From Aliihoeflea aestuarii (GTDB lineage Bacteria > Pseudomonadota > Alphaproteobacteria > Rhizobiales > Rhizobiaceae), in assembly GCF_024105665.1 (NCBI RefSeq), contig NZ_JAAAMK010000010.1:1-64000 (forward strand): 64,000 nucleotides of DNA. Direction: 5' to 3'. Numbering within the stretch: position 1 is the first letter of the stretch; every line of letters starts with the position of its first letter. Shown in pieces: positions 1 through 9,540 of the stretch. A program made the position numbers and the translations under genes. Below the pieces are notes generated by a model, which had not been told where the DNA came from, ran no database searches, and saw only the letters and a program-made list of their open reading frames with translations.

Positions 1-50
1 GCCACGAAGCGTAGACGTTCTTCCATCACCGAACACTCCATCCACGGCAT
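1..50 (-). CDS. IS481-family transposase, N-terminal fragment (runs off window)
   Basis: The minus strand from 50 down to 1 reads MPWMECSVMEERLRFVA in one open frame. This closely matches the N-terminus of IS481/integrase-core transposases common in Rhizobiales, which continue into a helix-turn-helix and a DDE catalytic core. Only 16 full codons are visible, so it cannot be said whether the element is intact. The ATG at 50-48 is taken as the start because it matches family starts. Confidence 0.7.
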   Translation of the reverse strand, partial: MPWMECSVMEERLRFV

Positions 51-122
51 CAACACCTCCCGGCAAAGCCGAAAAGTGTTACCCATGTGTCCGGTACAAA
101 ACGTCACCTATGTCTCGGGTCG
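1..122 (-). mobile_element. IS481-family insertion sequence, terminal end (partial)
   Basis: The window opens inside an insertion sequence. Read on the minus strand, a transposase start lies at 50-48. Upstream of it is a region with two related motifs, GACATAGGTGACG (about 98-110) and GACACATGGGTAACA (about 78-92). These resemble the ends of rhizobial IS481-like elements. The outer boundary near 122 is an estimate: the other end and the target duplication are outside the window. Confidence 0.6.
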
Positions 123-441
123 TTCTTCAACGACTTAGCTACCACCGTTGATAAGAGTTTCAAGATTTCAACCATATTTTAGCCGCCGCGTTGAGCTTTG
201 GCGCGACTGGTGTTGTGACGATCAACTCCAAAACACCGAGGACACGCACACGCGTCGCTCGGGCTCCCGCGATAATCTGCGCTCGCCCGATAAAAATATG
301 CGAGCCCTTGTTTTTCCAAGATCACATCCAGGCGATGTACAGCGCAGACTTTCGATAAATCACCAAGAACGTGCAATTATAACGTGCTTTTGCAACCAAA
401 ACGAGGAAATGACGTTGCGTTAGTATCGACCTGAAAGGGCC
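123..441. other. Gene-poor spacer between IS end and microprotein gene
   Basis: I see no convincing gene here. The open frames on both strands have arginine/serine-rich compositions unlike the neighbours and no ribosome binding site. The stretch is less GC-rich than the rest of the window, and T/A-rich patches near 140-180 and 350-420 could hold a promoter for the small gene at 463. It may be IS-flanking or decayed DNA. Confidence 0.4.
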
Positions 442-462
442 GACAATCTCGGGAGGATTGTC
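442..462 (+). promoter_or_regulatory. Hairpin presenting the Shine-Dalgarno of the gene at 463
   Basis: GACAATC (442-448) and GATTGTC (456-462) are perfect 7-bp inverted arms around the loop TCGGGAG (449-455). The GGGAGG ribosome binding site lies in the loop and first paired base, and the ATG of the small gene follows directly at 463. The geometry could expose or sequester the ribosome binding site. Function is inferred. Confidence 0.45.
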
Positions 463-558
463 ATGTCTATATTGAGTTACTTTGGGTGGTTCGAGATTCT
501 GCTGGTCAGTGCCGCGATATTCCTGATCTGGGCGACCTGGGATTTTGGCGAGTCTTGA
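463..558 (+). CDS. Predicted 31-residue single-pass membrane microprotein
   Basis: This short frame starts at ATG 463 and stops at TGA 556-558. GGGAGG at 451-456 gives a good ribosome binding site with 6-base spacing. The product starts MSILSYFGWF and has one hydrophobic helix (about residues 8-26, FEILLVSAAIFLIWATW) with an acidic end (DFGES). That is the architecture of bacterial single-pass membrane microproteins. I do not recognise a family. It sits alone between the IS end and a bidirectional terminator at 624-648. The case rests on the ribosome site plus the membrane helix; conservation is untested. Confidence 0.5.
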   Translation: MSILSYFGWFEILLVSAAIFLIWATWDFGES

Positions 559-623
559 ACGCGGACTTGCGCGATCCCTTCGGATCTCGACGCTTACCCA
601 TTTTCGTTTGACTGCCCATGCAG

Positions 624-648
624 AAAGGGCCGGCAATGCCGGCCCTTT
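624..648. terminator. Bidirectional rho-independent terminator
   Basis: AAAGGGCCGGC and GCCGGCCCTTT form a perfect stem around a short loop, with A- and T-runs at the two sides. It lies between the plus-strand microprotein and the minus-strand gene ending at 667, so it can serve both. Confidence 0.8.
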
Positions 649-666
649 CGAAGCTATCTATTTGGA

Positions 667-975
667 TCAGCGGCGCAGAAGCAACGCTGCGGCAAGTCCC
701 ACGACCGCGACACCTGCCAGAACAAGTGCCGGGTGGTCTCGGGCGGTCTGCTCGGCCTGCCGCGCCTGCTTACGCACGACCGGCATCCAGTCGTGGATAC
801 GATCGCTCAATTCCCCATAGGCATCCGACGCGGTGTCGCGCGTATCGCCGTAAAGATGCGAGCCGCGCTTTTGCGCTTCCCGCGTCAGCGCGCTCAGCTC
901 TTTGCTGAGGTGCGAAATCCTGCGCTCCAGCTCGTCATCCCAGGAACGACGTCCGCCGAAAATCGAATATGACAT
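667..975 (-). CDS. Membrane-anchored DUF883/ElaB-like protein
   Basis: The 102-residue product starts MSYSIFGGRR at ATG 975-973, preceded by AGGACC; in-frame codons further upstream lack a ribosome site. Residues about 10-75 are charged and heptad-like (coiled coil), and the C-terminus (HPALVLAGVAVVGLAAALLL) is one membrane helix ending in arginines. This layout matches ElaB/YqjD/DUF883 proteins, tail-anchored inner-membrane proteins that in E. coli bind ribosomes in stationary phase. Family membership is inferred from architecture, and function here is unknown. Its stop is followed by the terminator at 624-648. Confidence 0.6.
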   Translation of the reverse strand: MSYSIFGGRRSWDDELERRISHLSKELSALTREAQKRGSHLYGDTRDTASDAYGELSDRIHDWMPVVRKQARQAEQTARDHPALVLAGVAVVGLAAALLLRR

Positions 976-1043
976 AAGTGGTCCTTCCATCCGCCACAGT
1001 GGTTGTCCATCAACGGCAGCGAATGCGCTTGGTTCCACCGGAT

Positions 1044-1622
1044 TCAGCGCACCTGATCGAGAAGGCGCTTGCATTCCAGAAGATCGAACAGGGCTTCCTG
1101 GAGAAGCGCCCTGTTGTCGCGCGACAGGCGCTCGTCGTCGGCAGCCACGGGACCGTCCTCCTCGGAACGGCCCAGTCCAAAAAACCGCCTTGCAGGTTTG
1201 GCCCTGGCCTGCCCGACGACGATCTCGCCTTCGCCGTCATCACCGGCCGCCGGCAGATCGGCCACCTGCGCTTCGGCCTGCTTGCGCTGCGCAATCGCCT
1301 CGACGGCCGCCAGATCGCCATTGCCAATCGCGATGACGAACTGATTGCCATTGTCGCGCAGCAGTTTCTGAACGCCCTTGATCGTGTAACCCTGATCGTA
1401 GAGCATATGCCGTATGCCCTTGATCAGTTCGACATCCTGTGGTCGGTAATAGCGACGACCACCGCCGCGCTTCATCGGCTTGATCTGGGAAAACCGGGTC
1501 TCCCAGAAGCGCAGAACGTGCTGAGGCAGGTCGAGATCGTCCGCGACCTCGCTGATGGTGCGGAAGGCGTCTGGGGACTTTTCCATGGCGATTTCGCTTT
1601 CGGCTCGCGATTCGCCGCTCAT
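1044..1622 (-). CDS. MerR family transcriptional regulator
   Basis: This 192-residue protein has an N-terminal MerR winged helix-turn-helix (about residues 21-90, with [19 protein letters not shown] and [12 protein letters not shown]). A variable C-terminal half is rich in Ala, Glu and Gln. It lacks the cysteine cluster of metal-sensing MerR proteins, so the ligand is unknown. AGGGA with 6-base spacing supports the ATG at 1622. It lies 79 bases downstream of ihfA in the same direction. The fabH-ihfA-merR order is common in Rhizobiales, suggesting cotranscription. Confidence 0.85.
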   Translation of the reverse strand: MSGESRAESEIAMEKSPDAFRTISEVADDLDLPQHVLRFWETRFSQIKPMKRGGGRRYYRPQDVELIKGIRHMLYDQGYTIKGVQKLLRDNGNQFVIAIGNGDLAAVEAIAQRKQAEAQVADLPAAGDDGEGEIVVGQARAKPARRFFGLGRSEEDGPVAADDERLSRDNRALLQEALFDLLECKRLLDQVR

Positions 1623-1701
1623 TACAGTCCCTTAGTCGCGAATATTCAAGCGTATGCCATCAACCGGCCAGCAAATGATGTTGATGGTCTGGGACTTGGC
1701 G

Positions 1702-2043
1702 TCAGCCCTTGGCCGCCTTCGCGGTCACCTCAGGAAGCGAAGCGGCGCGGTGCGCATCGAGGATGCGTTCTTTCAGGACATTCGATGCCTTGAATGTCAT
1801 GACGCGGCGCGGGAGGATGGGGACTTCTTCGCCGGTCTTGGGGTTGCGGCCGACGCGTTCATTCTTCGAGCGAACCTGAAAGGTCGCGAAGGACGACAGT
1901 TTCACCGTCTCGCCGCGAACGATCGCATCGCAAATCTCGTCGAGGACCATCTCGACCAGTTGCGCGGATTCCGTGCGCGAAAGCCCCACCTGCCGGTAGA
2001 CCGTTTCCGCAAGATCGGCACGCGTTAAAGTCGTTCCCCCCAT
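1702..2043 (-). CDS. ihfA: Integration host factor subunit alpha
   Basis: This DNA-bending HU/IHF-family protein (113 residues from [13 protein letters not shown]) pairs with IhfB to bend DNA in recombination, replication and sigma54 promoters. Family hallmarks are [39 protein letters not shown] and the beta-arm [14 protein letters not shown]. The frame extends 26 codons upstream, but the added residues do not look like the family and the MGG start is usual in rhizobial IHF-alpha. It lies between fabH upstream and the merR gene downstream. Confidence 0.95.
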   Translation of the reverse strand: MGGTTLTRADLAETVYRQVGLSRTESAQLVEMVLDEICDAIVRGETVKLSSFATFQVRSKNERVGRNPKTGEEVPILPRRVMTFKASNVLKERILDAHRAASLPEVTAKAAKG

Positions 2044-2154
2044 AGGTCGTCCCAACCATTCTGGAAAACTGGAAATTCTCAATCCGGTCACGACGTTAGG
2101 AAATTGGGGTGTCGAGGTCAAGAACCCATTGGCACGGCTTGGTTTATCGGCCGC

Positions 2155-3126
2155 TTACCAACGGACAAGCACCGCGCCCCAGGTAAAGCCGCCGCCCATC
2201 GCCTCGAGCAGCACGAGATCGCCCTTTTTGATGCGTCCCGTTTCCACTCCCTCGCACAGAGCGAGCGGCACGGAGGCAGCCGACGTGTTGCCATGCTGGT
2301 CGACGGTGATGACGACTTTCTCGTCCGCGATGCCGAGTTTCTTGGCAGATGCGTCGATGATGCGCTTGTTGGCCTGGTGCGGTACGAACCAATCGATGTC
2401 GTCGGCCGTGATCCCGGCCTGCTCGAAGACGGAAACGACCACGTCGGTGATCATGCCGACCGCATGCTTGAAGACCTCGCGGCCTTCCATGCGAAGGACC
2501 CCGACGGTGCGGGTAGTCGAAGGGCCGCCGTCCACATAGAGCTTCTCGCGGTGCGAACCGTCGGAACGCAGGCTTGCGGCAAGAATGCCGCGGTCGCCAA
2601 TCGTGCCCTCACCTTCCTGCGCTTCGAGAATGACCGCGCCGGCGCCGTCGCCGAACAAGACGCAGGTGGAGCGATCCTCCCAGTCGAGAATGCGCGAGAA
2701 GGTCTCCGAACCGATGACGATCGCCCGTTTGGCCATGCCGCCGCGCAGATAAAGGTCGGCCGTGTTGATCGCGTAGACGAAGCCGGAACAGACCGCCTGC
2801 ATGTCAAAGGCGAAGCCGTGACGCATGCCAAGCCGTTCCTGGATTTCGACGGCCGTCGCGGGAAAGGTGTTGTTTGGCGTCGAGGTCGCCAGCACGATCA
2901 GGTCGATGTCGTCGACCGTCAGACCGGCGGCGTCGAGCGCGGCGCGCGCGGCCGCCTCGCCGAGCGACGCCGTCGTTTCATCGTCGGCCGCGATATAGCG
3001 CTGGCGAATGCCGGTACGCTGGACGATCCAGGCGTCGGAGGTTTCGATCACCCCCTCGAGTTCCGCATTCTTCACCAAGCGGCGCGGCAGGGACTTGCCT
3101 GCCGACAGGACAACCGATCTGATCAT
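2155..3126 (-). CDS. fabH: Beta-ketoacyl-ACP synthase III
   Basis: FabH condenses acetyl-CoA with malonyl-ACP to start type II fatty acid synthesis in the cytoplasm. The 323-residue frame from [10 protein letters not shown] shows the thiolase fold with the triad Cys113 (MQAVCSGF), His250 (PHQANKR) and Asn280 (HGNTSAA), plus the dimer-interface loop near residues 80-90. MIRSV is chosen because it matches family starts and has GATGGG upstream; an in-frame ATG lies 9 bases earlier at 3135, immediately after the plsX stop (3139-3137), so translational coupling is likely. It forms the plsX-fabH lipid-initiation unit. Confidence 0.95.
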   Translation of the reverse strand: MIRSVVLSAGKSLPRRLVKNAELEGVIETSDAWIVQRTGIRQRYIAADDETTASLGEAAARAALDAAGLTVDDIDLIVLATSTPNNTFPATAVEIQERLGMRHGFAFDMQAVCSGFVYAINTADLYLRGGMAKRAIVIGSETFSRILDWEDRSTCVLFGDGAGAVILEAQEGEGTIGDRGILAASLRSDGSHREKLYVDGGPSTTRTVGVLRMEGREVFKHAVGMITDVVVSVFEQAGITADDIDWFVPHQANKRIIDASAKKLGIADEKVVITVDQHGNTSAASVPLALCEGVETGRIKKGDLVLLEAMGGGFTWGAVLVRW

Positions 3127-3136
3127 TGAACCCATC

Positions 3137-4216
3137 TCACTTTCCGGCCGCTGCCTGCTCGTCGTCGGCGTGCAAAGGTCGCAATCGCCCGTGGAACAGC
3201 TTCAGTTCGGCTTCTATCCGGTCCTTCAGGTTGCCCTTAGCCATATCGTAGCCAAGCTCGACAGCCGCCGCGAACCCTTCATCGTCGGTGCCGCCATGGC
3301 TTTTGACGACGATGCCGTTGAGGCCGAGGAACACGCCGCCATTGGCCTTGCGCACGTCCATCTTCTCGCGCAGGAGCGCGAACGCACCTTTAGCGAACAG
3401 ATAGCCCATCTTCGACATGAAGCTGCTGGACATGGCCTCACGCAGATATTGCGCGATTTGGCGCGCCGTTCCCTCCGCCGTCTTCAGGGCGATGTTGCCG
3501 GCAAAGCCTTCCGTCACGACGACGTCGACCGTGCCCTTGCCCAGATCGTCGCCCTCGACGAAACCGCGATAGTCCATCGATTTCAGATCGATCTCGCGCA
3601 GGATGCGTCCGGCTTCCTTGACCTCTTCCTGGCCCTTGATCTCCTCGACGCCGACATTGAGCAGGCCGACAGAGGGACGCTCTATATCGAACAGAGCCCG
3701 TGCCATCGCCGAGCCGAGAATCGCGAAATCGATCAATTGATGGGCGTCCGCGCCGATCGTCGCGCCGACGTCGAGAACCACGCTTTCACCACGCACGGTC
3801 GGCCAGATCGCGGCGATCGCGGGGCGCTCGACGCTGGCCATGGTGCGCAGGCAGAATTTGGACATCGCCATCAGCGCGCCGGTATTGCCGGCCGACACGC
3901 ACACATCGGCTTCGCCGGTCTTGACCGCTTCGATCGCCTTCCACATGGACGATTTCCAGCGCCCCTGCCGCAGGGCCTGGCTCGGCTTGGCGTCCATCTG
4001 AACGGAGATATCGCAATGGTGGAACTGCGCAACCGCTTCCAGCTTCGGCAGGCTGACAAGAACGGGCTTCACCTCGTCTTCGCGCCCATAGATCAGGAAG
4101 CGCACATCCGGTCGGCGCTCCGCAACGCGGGCCAGCCCTGCAAGTGTCGTCTTCGGTCCATGGTCTCCTCCCATGGCGTCGATGGAAATGCGTATCACGC
4201 GGCAACCGTCTTTCAT
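3137..4216 (-). CDS. plsX: Phosphate acyltransferase PlsX
   Basis: PlsX makes acyl-phosphate from acyl-ACP for PlsY in phosphatidic acid synthesis; it is peripheral at the inner membrane. The approximately 359-residue product has the signature [11 protein letters not shown] near the N-terminus, [10 protein letters not shown], and [18 protein letters not shown] 4216 is used; a TTG three codons upstream is possible, and family alignment would also fit a GTG a few codons later. It stands between DUF177 and fabH, the widespread yceD-plsX-fabH order (without rpmF here). Confidence 0.93.
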   Translation of the reverse strand: MKDGCRVIRISIDAMGGDHGPKTTLAGLARVAERRPDVRFLIYGREDEVKPVLVSLPKLEAVAQFHHCDISVQMDAKPSQALRQGRWKSSMWKAIEAVKTGEADVCVSAGNTGALMAMSKFCLRTMASVERPAIAAIWPTVRGESVVLDVGATIGADAHQLIDFAILGSAMARALFDIERPSVGLLNVGVEEIKGQEEVKEAGRILREIDLKSMDYRGFVEGDDLGKGTVDVVVTEGFAGNIALKTAEGTARQIAQYLREAMSSSFMSKMGYLFAKGAFALLREKMDVRKANGGVFLGLNGIVVKSHGGTDDEGFAAAVELGYDMAKGNLKDRIEAELKLFHGRLRPLHADDEQAAAGK

Positions 4217-4369
4217 TGACCCCAAAGGGGCGAAATTTCAGCAAAGTGCGGCGAAAATACCGTTTTCGCCTTATCGGGCAACAGGCTTATGCACGGCGAA
4301 GCCGCCGGTGTCACCGTCACAGCCGTTTCGTCAACAAGGAGAAGGGGCTCCATCGACGGCAATGCCGAA

Positions 4370-4915
4370 TCAAGCCCTGCCCTTCAGCGCTTTGAGCTTT
4401 TCGTAAAGCGGCCCGCGCTCCTCGTTGCCATCCGCCACCGCCGGCGACGGACCGGCACCCGCCTTGCGCGGATAAGGATCGATGCCGAGCGCGAAGAACT
4501 CCTCGGCCAGAGCGCCGACGTCGATCGTGTCGCCGGAAAACGGTTCGGGTCCGTCCTCGCCTTCGGCATCGAGCAGCATCTCGCCGCCTTCCAGAACGTC
4601 CGGGCGTGCAAGACGCGAGCCCTCCGGCACGAAAAGCGCATGGATGTCCGCATCCACCACGGCATCGACGGGTTCGAGCGAAACAACGCAGGACTGCACG
4701 ATGGCGGCCCGGACCGTTCCCGTCACCTTGACGCCGTCGCGCTTCCAGTTGGCCACCGAAAGATCAACGCCGAGCGATTTGACCTCGACGAGATCGTGCG
4801 TTTTTGCAAGCGCGAGCCTCTGCTCGTCATCGGCTTCGAATTTGACCGGCATGCCGCTGGCAGGCAGCCGCAGGACGTTTACGGGAAAGGAGATGGGGTT
4901 GTCCGTCGCGGTCAT
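4370..4915 (-). CDS. DUF177 (YceD) family protein
   Basis: This 181-residue protein belongs to the DUF177/YceD family. It has the usual N-terminal IPVSV-like strand region, a central TGTVRAAIVQSCVVSLEPV segment (YceD family members carry C-x-R/V-C-L around here) and the C-terminal GPLYEKLKALKG helix. YceD homologues are tied to 23S rRNA maturation or rRNA accumulation in plants and E. coli, but the biochemical role is unsettled. Its ATG overlaps the stop of the upstream chaperone gene by four bases (ATGA at 4915-4912), indicating coupling. Confidence 0.85.
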   Translation of the reverse strand: MTATDNPISFPVNVLRLPASGMPVKFEADDEQRLALAKTHDLVEVKSLGVDLSVANWKRDGVKVTGTVRAAIVQSCVVSLEPVDAVVDADIHALFVPEGSRLARPDVLEGGEMLLDAEGEDGPEPFSGDTIDVGALAEEFFALGIDPYPRKAGAGPSPAVADGNEERGPLYEKLKALKGRA

Positions 4916-5478
4916 TGCGCCACTCCCTTCTCTTGCGGCACTGTCTCGGCAGGCAGGTAAGCGACCTCGCCTGCGACCAGACTGTCATCGGCCTGGCTTT
5001 TCAATGCGGAAGCCGAAGCCGTGACATAGTCCGCCAGTTGGCCGGCTTGCGGCCATTCCTGTGCGCCGGGGAGAATATTGCGGGCCAGCGCCTGCATCAA
5101 AGCGTCGCGATCACCAGCATCCAGCGCGGTACCGTATGATTCGGCGCGTCCATAAAACATGCGCGCCAGCTTCTTCATGCGCTTGGGAACGCCGACATCG
5201 CCGATGCCGAGTTCGCGCAGCGAATGATCCACGTCCTTGAAGAACTCATCGGTCAGATCCTGGGATAGCGCGGCCAGGCTACCCGTCGCGCCCCGCGTGC
5301 GATGGAGAAAGAGAAACATATGGAGCGCCATCATCTCGTAGCGGCCAAGCGGCGTATCCGGCACGTTCCATTCCGCATAAAACACGGGCTGGCGCGCGGC
5401 GGCCACGATCTTGTCGTAAAGCTTTCCGACGATCTCCGCGTTTTCGTCCCGGCGTGTGCCGAACAGTCGACTGAACAT
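4912..5478 (-). CDS. Ubiquinol-cytochrome c chaperone (CBP3/UQCC1 family)
   Basis: This 188-residue protein matches the CBP3-like family: the start MFSRLFGTRRDE, the core YDKIVAAARQPVFYAEWNVPDT, then LGRYEMMALHMFLFLHRTRG and RELGIGDVGVPKRMKKLARMF. In mitochondria the homologue assembles cytochrome b of the bc1 complex; the same role in the bacterial inner membrane is inferred. An AAGGAG lies about ten bases before the ATG. It is divergent from bamE (start 5598), with about 120 bases between them for both promoters, a pairing common in alphaproteobacteria. Confidence 0.88.
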   Translation of the reverse strand: MFSRLFGTRRDENAEIVGKLYDKIVAAARQPVFYAEWNVPDTPLGRYEMMALHMFLFLHRTRGATGSLAALSQDLTDEFFKDVDHSLRELGIGDVGVPKRMKKLARMFYGRAESYGTALDAGDRDALMQALARNILPGAQEWPQAGQLADYVTASASALKSQADDSLVAGEVAYLPAETVPQEKGVAQ

Positions 5479-5597
5479 CCCGTCGGGGCTCCTTCAAGCG
5501 GGTTCATCGGATGGTTTCGGGGCGGCCCATGTTGCATCGGCGCGCAAGCTGGTTTACCGCTTTTGCCCGCGGGCGCAAGCGGCGTCCGATCCAAGTC

Positions 5598-6116
5598 ATG
5601 GAGTTGTCGTTGCAAGGACGGAATTTCAAGAGCCGTGCACGGCTTGTCACATCGGGGCTCACCCTGATCCTCGCCGCAGGTGTCGCCGGTTGTTCGGTTT
5701 CCGACAATCTGAACCCGCGCCAGACCTTCACTCAAGGCTACGTGATCGACGAGCAGATGCTCGAACTCGTTCCGGTCGGTTCCAGCCGCGAGCAGGTTCA
5801 GCTCGCGCTCGGCACGCCGACGACGACGGCGACGTTCGATAACGAAACCTATTACTACATCTCGCAGACGGCAGTCCGAAACGTCGCGTTCCAGAACCCG
5901 CGCGTGGTCGACCGGCGCATTCTCGCGGTCTATTTCGGCGCGGACAACCGCGTGACCAACATTGCCAATTACGGGTTACAAGACGGACGCGTGTTCGACT
6001 TCATCTCGCGCACCACGCCCACCGGCGGACGCGACCAAGGCTTCATCCAGCAGCTCATCACGGGCGTTGGCGGCGGTCCGACCGCAGGCAATGCGCCGGG
6101 TACTGTCGGCTTCTGA
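5598..6116 (+). CDS. bamE: Outer membrane assembly lipoprotein BamE (SmpA/OmlA)
   Basis: BamE is a lipoprotein of the BAM complex that inserts beta-barrel proteins in the outer membrane. The 172-residue product from MELSLQGRNF has a positively charged start, a hydrophobic segment and the lipobox VAGC (mature Cys near residue 32). The SmpA/OmlA domain follows (QGYVIDEQMLELVPVGSSR, QVQLALGTPT, then ETYYYISQ). The frame is open from 5511, but only the ATG at 5598 places the signal sequence near the start. A strong terminator follows at 6144-6173. Confidence 0.92.
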   Translation: MELSLQGRNFKSRARLVTSGLTLILAAGVAGCSVSDNLNPRQTFTQGYVIDEQMLELVPVGSSREQVQLALGTPTTTATFDNETYYYISQTAVRNVAFQNPRVVDRRILAVYFGADNRVTNIANYGLQDGRVFDFISRTTPTGGRDQGFIQQLITGVGGGPTAGNAPGTVGF

Positions 6117-6143
6117 CAGACCGCCTTACGTTCGAGCCACAAA

Positions 6144-6173
6144 AAAAGCCGCGGGATCACCCCGCGGCTTTTC
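6144..6173. terminator. Bidirectional terminator between bamE and hppA
   Basis: AAAAGCCGCGGG and CCCGCGGCTTTT form a near-perfect GC-rich stem with A- and T-runs on either side. It separates the convergent bamE (+) and hppA (-) genes and can stop both transcripts. Confidence 0.85.
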
Positions 6174-6192
6174 CGTTTGCGGTTATCGCCGA

Positions 6193-8334
6193 TCAGCTAT
6201 GCGCGAGCACGGCGAGCAGCAGCAGAGCCATGATGTTGGTGATCTTGATCGCCGGATTGACGGCCGGACCTGCCGTGTCCTTGTAAGGATCGCCGACCGT
6301 ATCGCCCGTGACGGACGCCTTGTGCGCATCGGACCCCTTCAAATGCCGGGTGCCGTCCTTGTCGATGAAGCCATCTTCGAAAGACTTCTTGGCGTTGTCC
6401 CAGGCACCGCCGCCCGACGTCATCGAGATGGCGACGAACAGGCCGTTGACGATGACACCGAGAAGCGTCGCCCCGAGCGCGGCGAAGGCGGCGGCCTTGG
6501 AGCCCGACACCAGAAGCACGCCGAAATAGACCACCAGCGGCGCCAGAACGGGAAGCAGCGACGGGATGATCATTTCCTTGATCGCGGCCTTGGTCAGAAG
6601 ATCGACCGCACGGGCGTAGTTCGGCTTCGACGTGCCGGCCATGATGCCGGGATCTTCGCGGAACTGACGACGTACCTCTTCCACGATAGCGCCCGCCGCA
6701 CGGCCGACGGCCGTCATCGCGATGCCGCCGAAGAGATAGGGAATGAGCCCACCGAAGAGCAGACCCGCGACCACGTAAGGGTTGGACAGCGAGAAGGACA
6801 CGTCCTCCATGCCCGCGAAATACGGATACTGGTCCGGGTTGGCGATGAAATATTCCAGATCGTAGGAATAGGCTGCGAACAGCACCAGCGCGCCAAGGCC
6901 CGCCGAACCGATGGCATAGCCCTTCGTGACGGCCTTGGTCGTGTTGCCGACCGCATCGAGCGCGTCGGTGGACTGGCGCACTTCCGGCGGCAAGCCCGAC
7001 ATTTCCGCGATGCCGCCCGCATTGTCAGTGACCGGCCCGAACGCATCGAGCGCCACGATCATGCCGGCAAGGCCGAGCATCGTCGTCACGGCGATCGCGG
7101 TTCCGAACAGGCCCGCAAGCTGGAACGTGGAAAGAATGCCGCCAATGATGACGATGGCCGGAAGCGCGGTCGATTCGAGCGAAACCGCAAGTCCCTGGAT
7201 TACGTTCGTACCGTGGCCGGTCACCGATGCCTGCGCGATGGAATTCACCGGCCGCTTGTTCGTGCCGGTATAGTATTCCGTAATGACGACGATCAGCGCC
7301 GTGACGACGAGGCCGATCAGCCCGCAGAAGAAGAGATTCGTACCGGTGATGTCGATGCCGTTGACGACACCGATCGAGCCCCAGCCAATGGTCAGCGAGG
7401 TCGCTGCGGCGACGCCGACGATTGTCAGAAGGCCGGTTACGATCAGCCCGCGATAAAGCGCGCCCATGATCGAGGCATTGGCACCGAGCTTGACGAAGAA
7501 CGTGCCCACGATCGACGTGATGATGCATGCGCCGCAGATCGCGAGCGGATAGATCATGACGCTGGCGAGCACGTCGGAGCCGATGAAGAAGATCGCGGCC
7601 AGAACCATGGTCGCAACGACGGTCACCGCGTAGGTTTCGAACAGATCGGCCGCCATGCCCGCGCAGTCACCGACATTGTCGCCGACATTGTCCGCGATGG
7701 TCGCCGGATTGCGCGGATCGTCCTCGGGAATCCCCGCTTCGACCTTGCCGACGAGATCGCCGCCGACATCAGCACCCTTGGTGAAGATACCGCCGCCCAG
7801 ACGCGCAAAGATCGAAATCAGCGATGCGCCGAAACCGAGTGCGACGAGCGAATCGATGACCACGCGGTCGGACGGTGCCGCGCCCAGCGGGCCGACCAGG
7901 ACCCAGTAATAGACGGCCACCGCGAGGAGGGCGAGGCCGGCGACGAGCATGCCCGTGATCGCGCCCGCCTTGAACGCGATGTCGAGACCGGCCGACAGGC
8001 TGTTCGATGCCGCCTGCGCGGTCCGCACATTGGCACGCACCGAAACGTGCATGCCGATGAAACCCGCGACGCCCGACAGGATGGCGCCGATGAGGAAGCC
8101 GATGGCGGCGGTGCCGGACAGTAGCCACCATGTCAGAAGGAAGACGACGACGCCGACGATGGCGATTGTTGTGTATTGACGAGCGAGGTAAGCCTGCGCG
8201 CCCTCCCGGATCGCGCCCGCGATCTCCTGCATGCGTGCATTGCCCTGATCGGCCGCAAGGACCGACTGGGTCGCCCAGATCGCGTAAACGATGGACAGCA
8301 AACCGCAGGCGATGACGACGTAAAGCATGGTCAT
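6193..8334 (-). CDS. hppA: Membrane-bound proton-translocating pyrophosphatase
   Basis: This 713-residue, multi-helix membrane enzyme hydrolyses pyrophosphate and pumps ions across the inner membrane. The pyrophosphate-binding signature is complete: [20 protein letters not shown] then [18 protein letters not shown]. The later motif reads [11 protein letters not shown] lysine at the site that is alanine in K+-dependent enzymes is the known mark of K+-independent H+-pumping forms. About 16 hydrophobic helices are visible. The gene is monocistronic between the terminator at 6144-6173 and a 157-base gap to nusB. It likely recovers energy from pyrophosphate made by biosynthesis. Confidence 0.96.
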   Translation of the reverse strand: MTMLYVVIACGLLSIVYAIWATQSVLAADQGNARMQEIAGAIREGAQAYLARQYTTIAIVGVVVFLLTWWLLSGTAAIGFLIGAILSGVAGFIGMHVSVRANVRTAQAASNSLSAGLDIAFKAGAITGMLVAGLALLAVAVYYWVLVGPLGAAPSDRVVIDSLVALGFGASLISIFARLGGGIFTKGADVGGDLVGKVEAGIPEDDPRNPATIADNVGDNVGDCAGMAADLFETYAVTVVATMVLAAIFFIGSDVLASVMIYPLAICGACIITSIVGTFFVKLGANASIMGALYRGLIVTGLLTIVGVAAATSLTIGWGSIGVVNGIDITGTNLFFCGLIGLVVTALIVVITEYYTGTNKRPVNSIAQASVTGHGTNVIQGLAVSLESTALPAIVIIGGILSTFQLAGLFGTAIAVTTMLGLAGMIVALDAFGPVTDNAGGIAEMSGLPPEVRQSTDALDAVGNTTKAVTKGYAIGSAGLGALVLFAAYSYDLEYFIANPDQYPYFAGMEDVSFSLSNPYVVAGLLFGGLIPYLFGGIAMTAVGRAAGAIVEEVRRQFREDPGIMAGTSKPNYARAVDLLTKAAIKEMIIPSLLPVLAPLVVYFGVLLVSGSKAAAFAALGATLLGVIVNGLFVAISMTSGGGAWDNAKKSFEDGFIDKDGTRHLKGSDAHKASVTGDTVGDPYKDTAGPAVNPAIKITNIMALLLLAVLAHS

Positions 8335-8491
8335 GCCGATTTTTCCCTGAATTCTGGCCCGCAGATCCCCTCCCGGGCCTGTTGGATGAGACCGGAATCG
8401 TTACGCATCCAGCCTTCAGGGCCAGCTTATGCGAAGGGTTTCGCCAACATCAAGGAGTTATTGTGACCTTAGGTCAGGCGCGGTTGCCGCC

Positions 8492-8998
8492 TCAGTTTTT
8501 CGGCGTACCGCCTCTGCCTTCATTGCGCAGGCGGCGCGCGACGCGGTCGAGAACCGCATTGACGAGTTTCGGCTCGTCCTCGGTGTAGAACGCCTTGGCG
8601 ATATCGACATATTCGGTGACGATGACCGCTACGGGGACGTCGGCGCGCTTCATCAATTCGTAGACGCCGGCGCGCAGGATCGCACGCAAGGTGGAATCGA
8701 GGCGAGACAGCGGCCAATCGTCGGTCAGCGCCTGACGGATGACGGGGTCGATCGTCTTCTGCTCATCGACGACGCCCGACAAAATGGCGCGGAACCATTG
8801 GGCATCGGCCTCGCGATAGACGGCGCCGTCGACTTCCTTGCCGAGGCGGTGCGCTTCATATTCGGCGGTGATCTCAAGCAGACCGACGCCCGATACGTCC
8901 ATCTGGTAGAGCGCCTGAACGGCCGCGAGCCTTGCCGCGCCGCGCTTGTTTGCGGCGCGGACGGGCGGCGTGTTTCCGGCGTCGTTCGCTTCGCTCAT
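8492..8998 (-). CDS. nusB: Transcription antitermination factor NusB
   Basis: NusB binds boxA RNA with NusE (S10) in rRNA antitermination complexes. The 168-residue all-helical protein starts [12 protein letters not shown] and has the family features [48 protein letters not shown] and [13 protein letters not shown]. The ATG overlaps the ribH stop by four bases (ATGA, 8998-8995), which fixes the start against the longer open frame. The ribH-nusB coupling is widespread. Confidence 0.95.
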   Translation of the reverse strand: MSEANDAGNTPPVRAANKRGAARLAAVQALYQMDVSGVGLLEITAEYEAHRLGKEVDGAVYREADAQWFRAILSGVVDEQKTIDPVIRQALTDDWPLSRLDSTLRAILRAGVYELMKRADVPVAVIVTEYVDIAKAFYTEDEPKLVNAVLDRVARRLRNEGRGGTPKN

Positions 8999-9459
8999 CG
9001 TGCCGCTCCGGCGAGCCGCTTTCGGATTTTGACCATGGTGAGCGCCGCGCGCGCTGCAAAGCCGCCCTTGTCGCCCTCGGATTTGCGGGCGCGTGCCCAT
9101 GCCTGATCCTCGTTTTCGACGGTCAGGATGCCGTTGCCGATGGCAAGCGATTCGTTCACCGACAGGTCCATCAGCGCACGGGAGGATTCGTTGGCGACGA
9201 TGTCGAAATGATAGGTTTCACCACGGATCACGCACCCCAGAGCGACAAACGCATCGTAATCGGTGCCGCCGCCATCCGCGCCGTCGAGCGCCAGGGAGAT
9301 GACCGCCGGAATTTCAAGCGCGCCGGGCACCGTGACCACGTCGTAGGTCGCCCCGGCTGCGTCGAGCGCCGCCTTGGCGCCGTCGAGAAGCGCATCGGCG
9401 AGATCGTCGTAGAAGCGCGCTTCGACGATCAGAACTTTGAGGGGTTCCTGATTGGGCAT
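8995..9459 (-). CDS. ribH: 6,7-dimethyl-8-ribityllumazine synthase
   Basis: RibH condenses 5-amino-6-ribitylaminouracil with dihydroxybutanone phosphate, the penultimate step to riboflavin. The 154-residue protein shows [10 protein letters not shown] (ribityl/phosphate loop), [20 protein letters not shown] with the catalytic His, and [20 protein letters not shown] with 6-base spacing precedes the ATG. It is upstream of nusB with a four-base overlap and downstream of two small membrane-protein genes that separate it from ribE. Confidence 0.95.
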   Translation of the reverse strand: MPNQEPLKVLIVEARFYDDLADALLDGAKAALDAAGATYDVVTVPGALEIPAVISLALDGADGGGTDYDAFVALGCVIRGETYHFDIVANESSRALMDLSVNESLAIGNGILTVENEDQAWARARKSEGDKGGFAARAALTMVKIRKRLAGAAR

Positions 9460-9540
9460 GAACGTCTCCGGGATTGGCCCGGTGACTTAGGCCGATCCTG
9501 CCGCCTTCGCAAGCCGCAGAATTGTGAAAACGACCTTTGG

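Noticed and set aside
148-423. A 91-codon frame behind the IS end
   Set aside because: Arg/Ser-rich composition, no ribosome site and no recognisable domain.
5962-8124. A 720-codon open frame on the plus strand
   Set aside because: It is antisense to hppA, whose translation has complete family motifs. The frame is Arg/Asp/His-rich, as expected from GC-rich codon bias.
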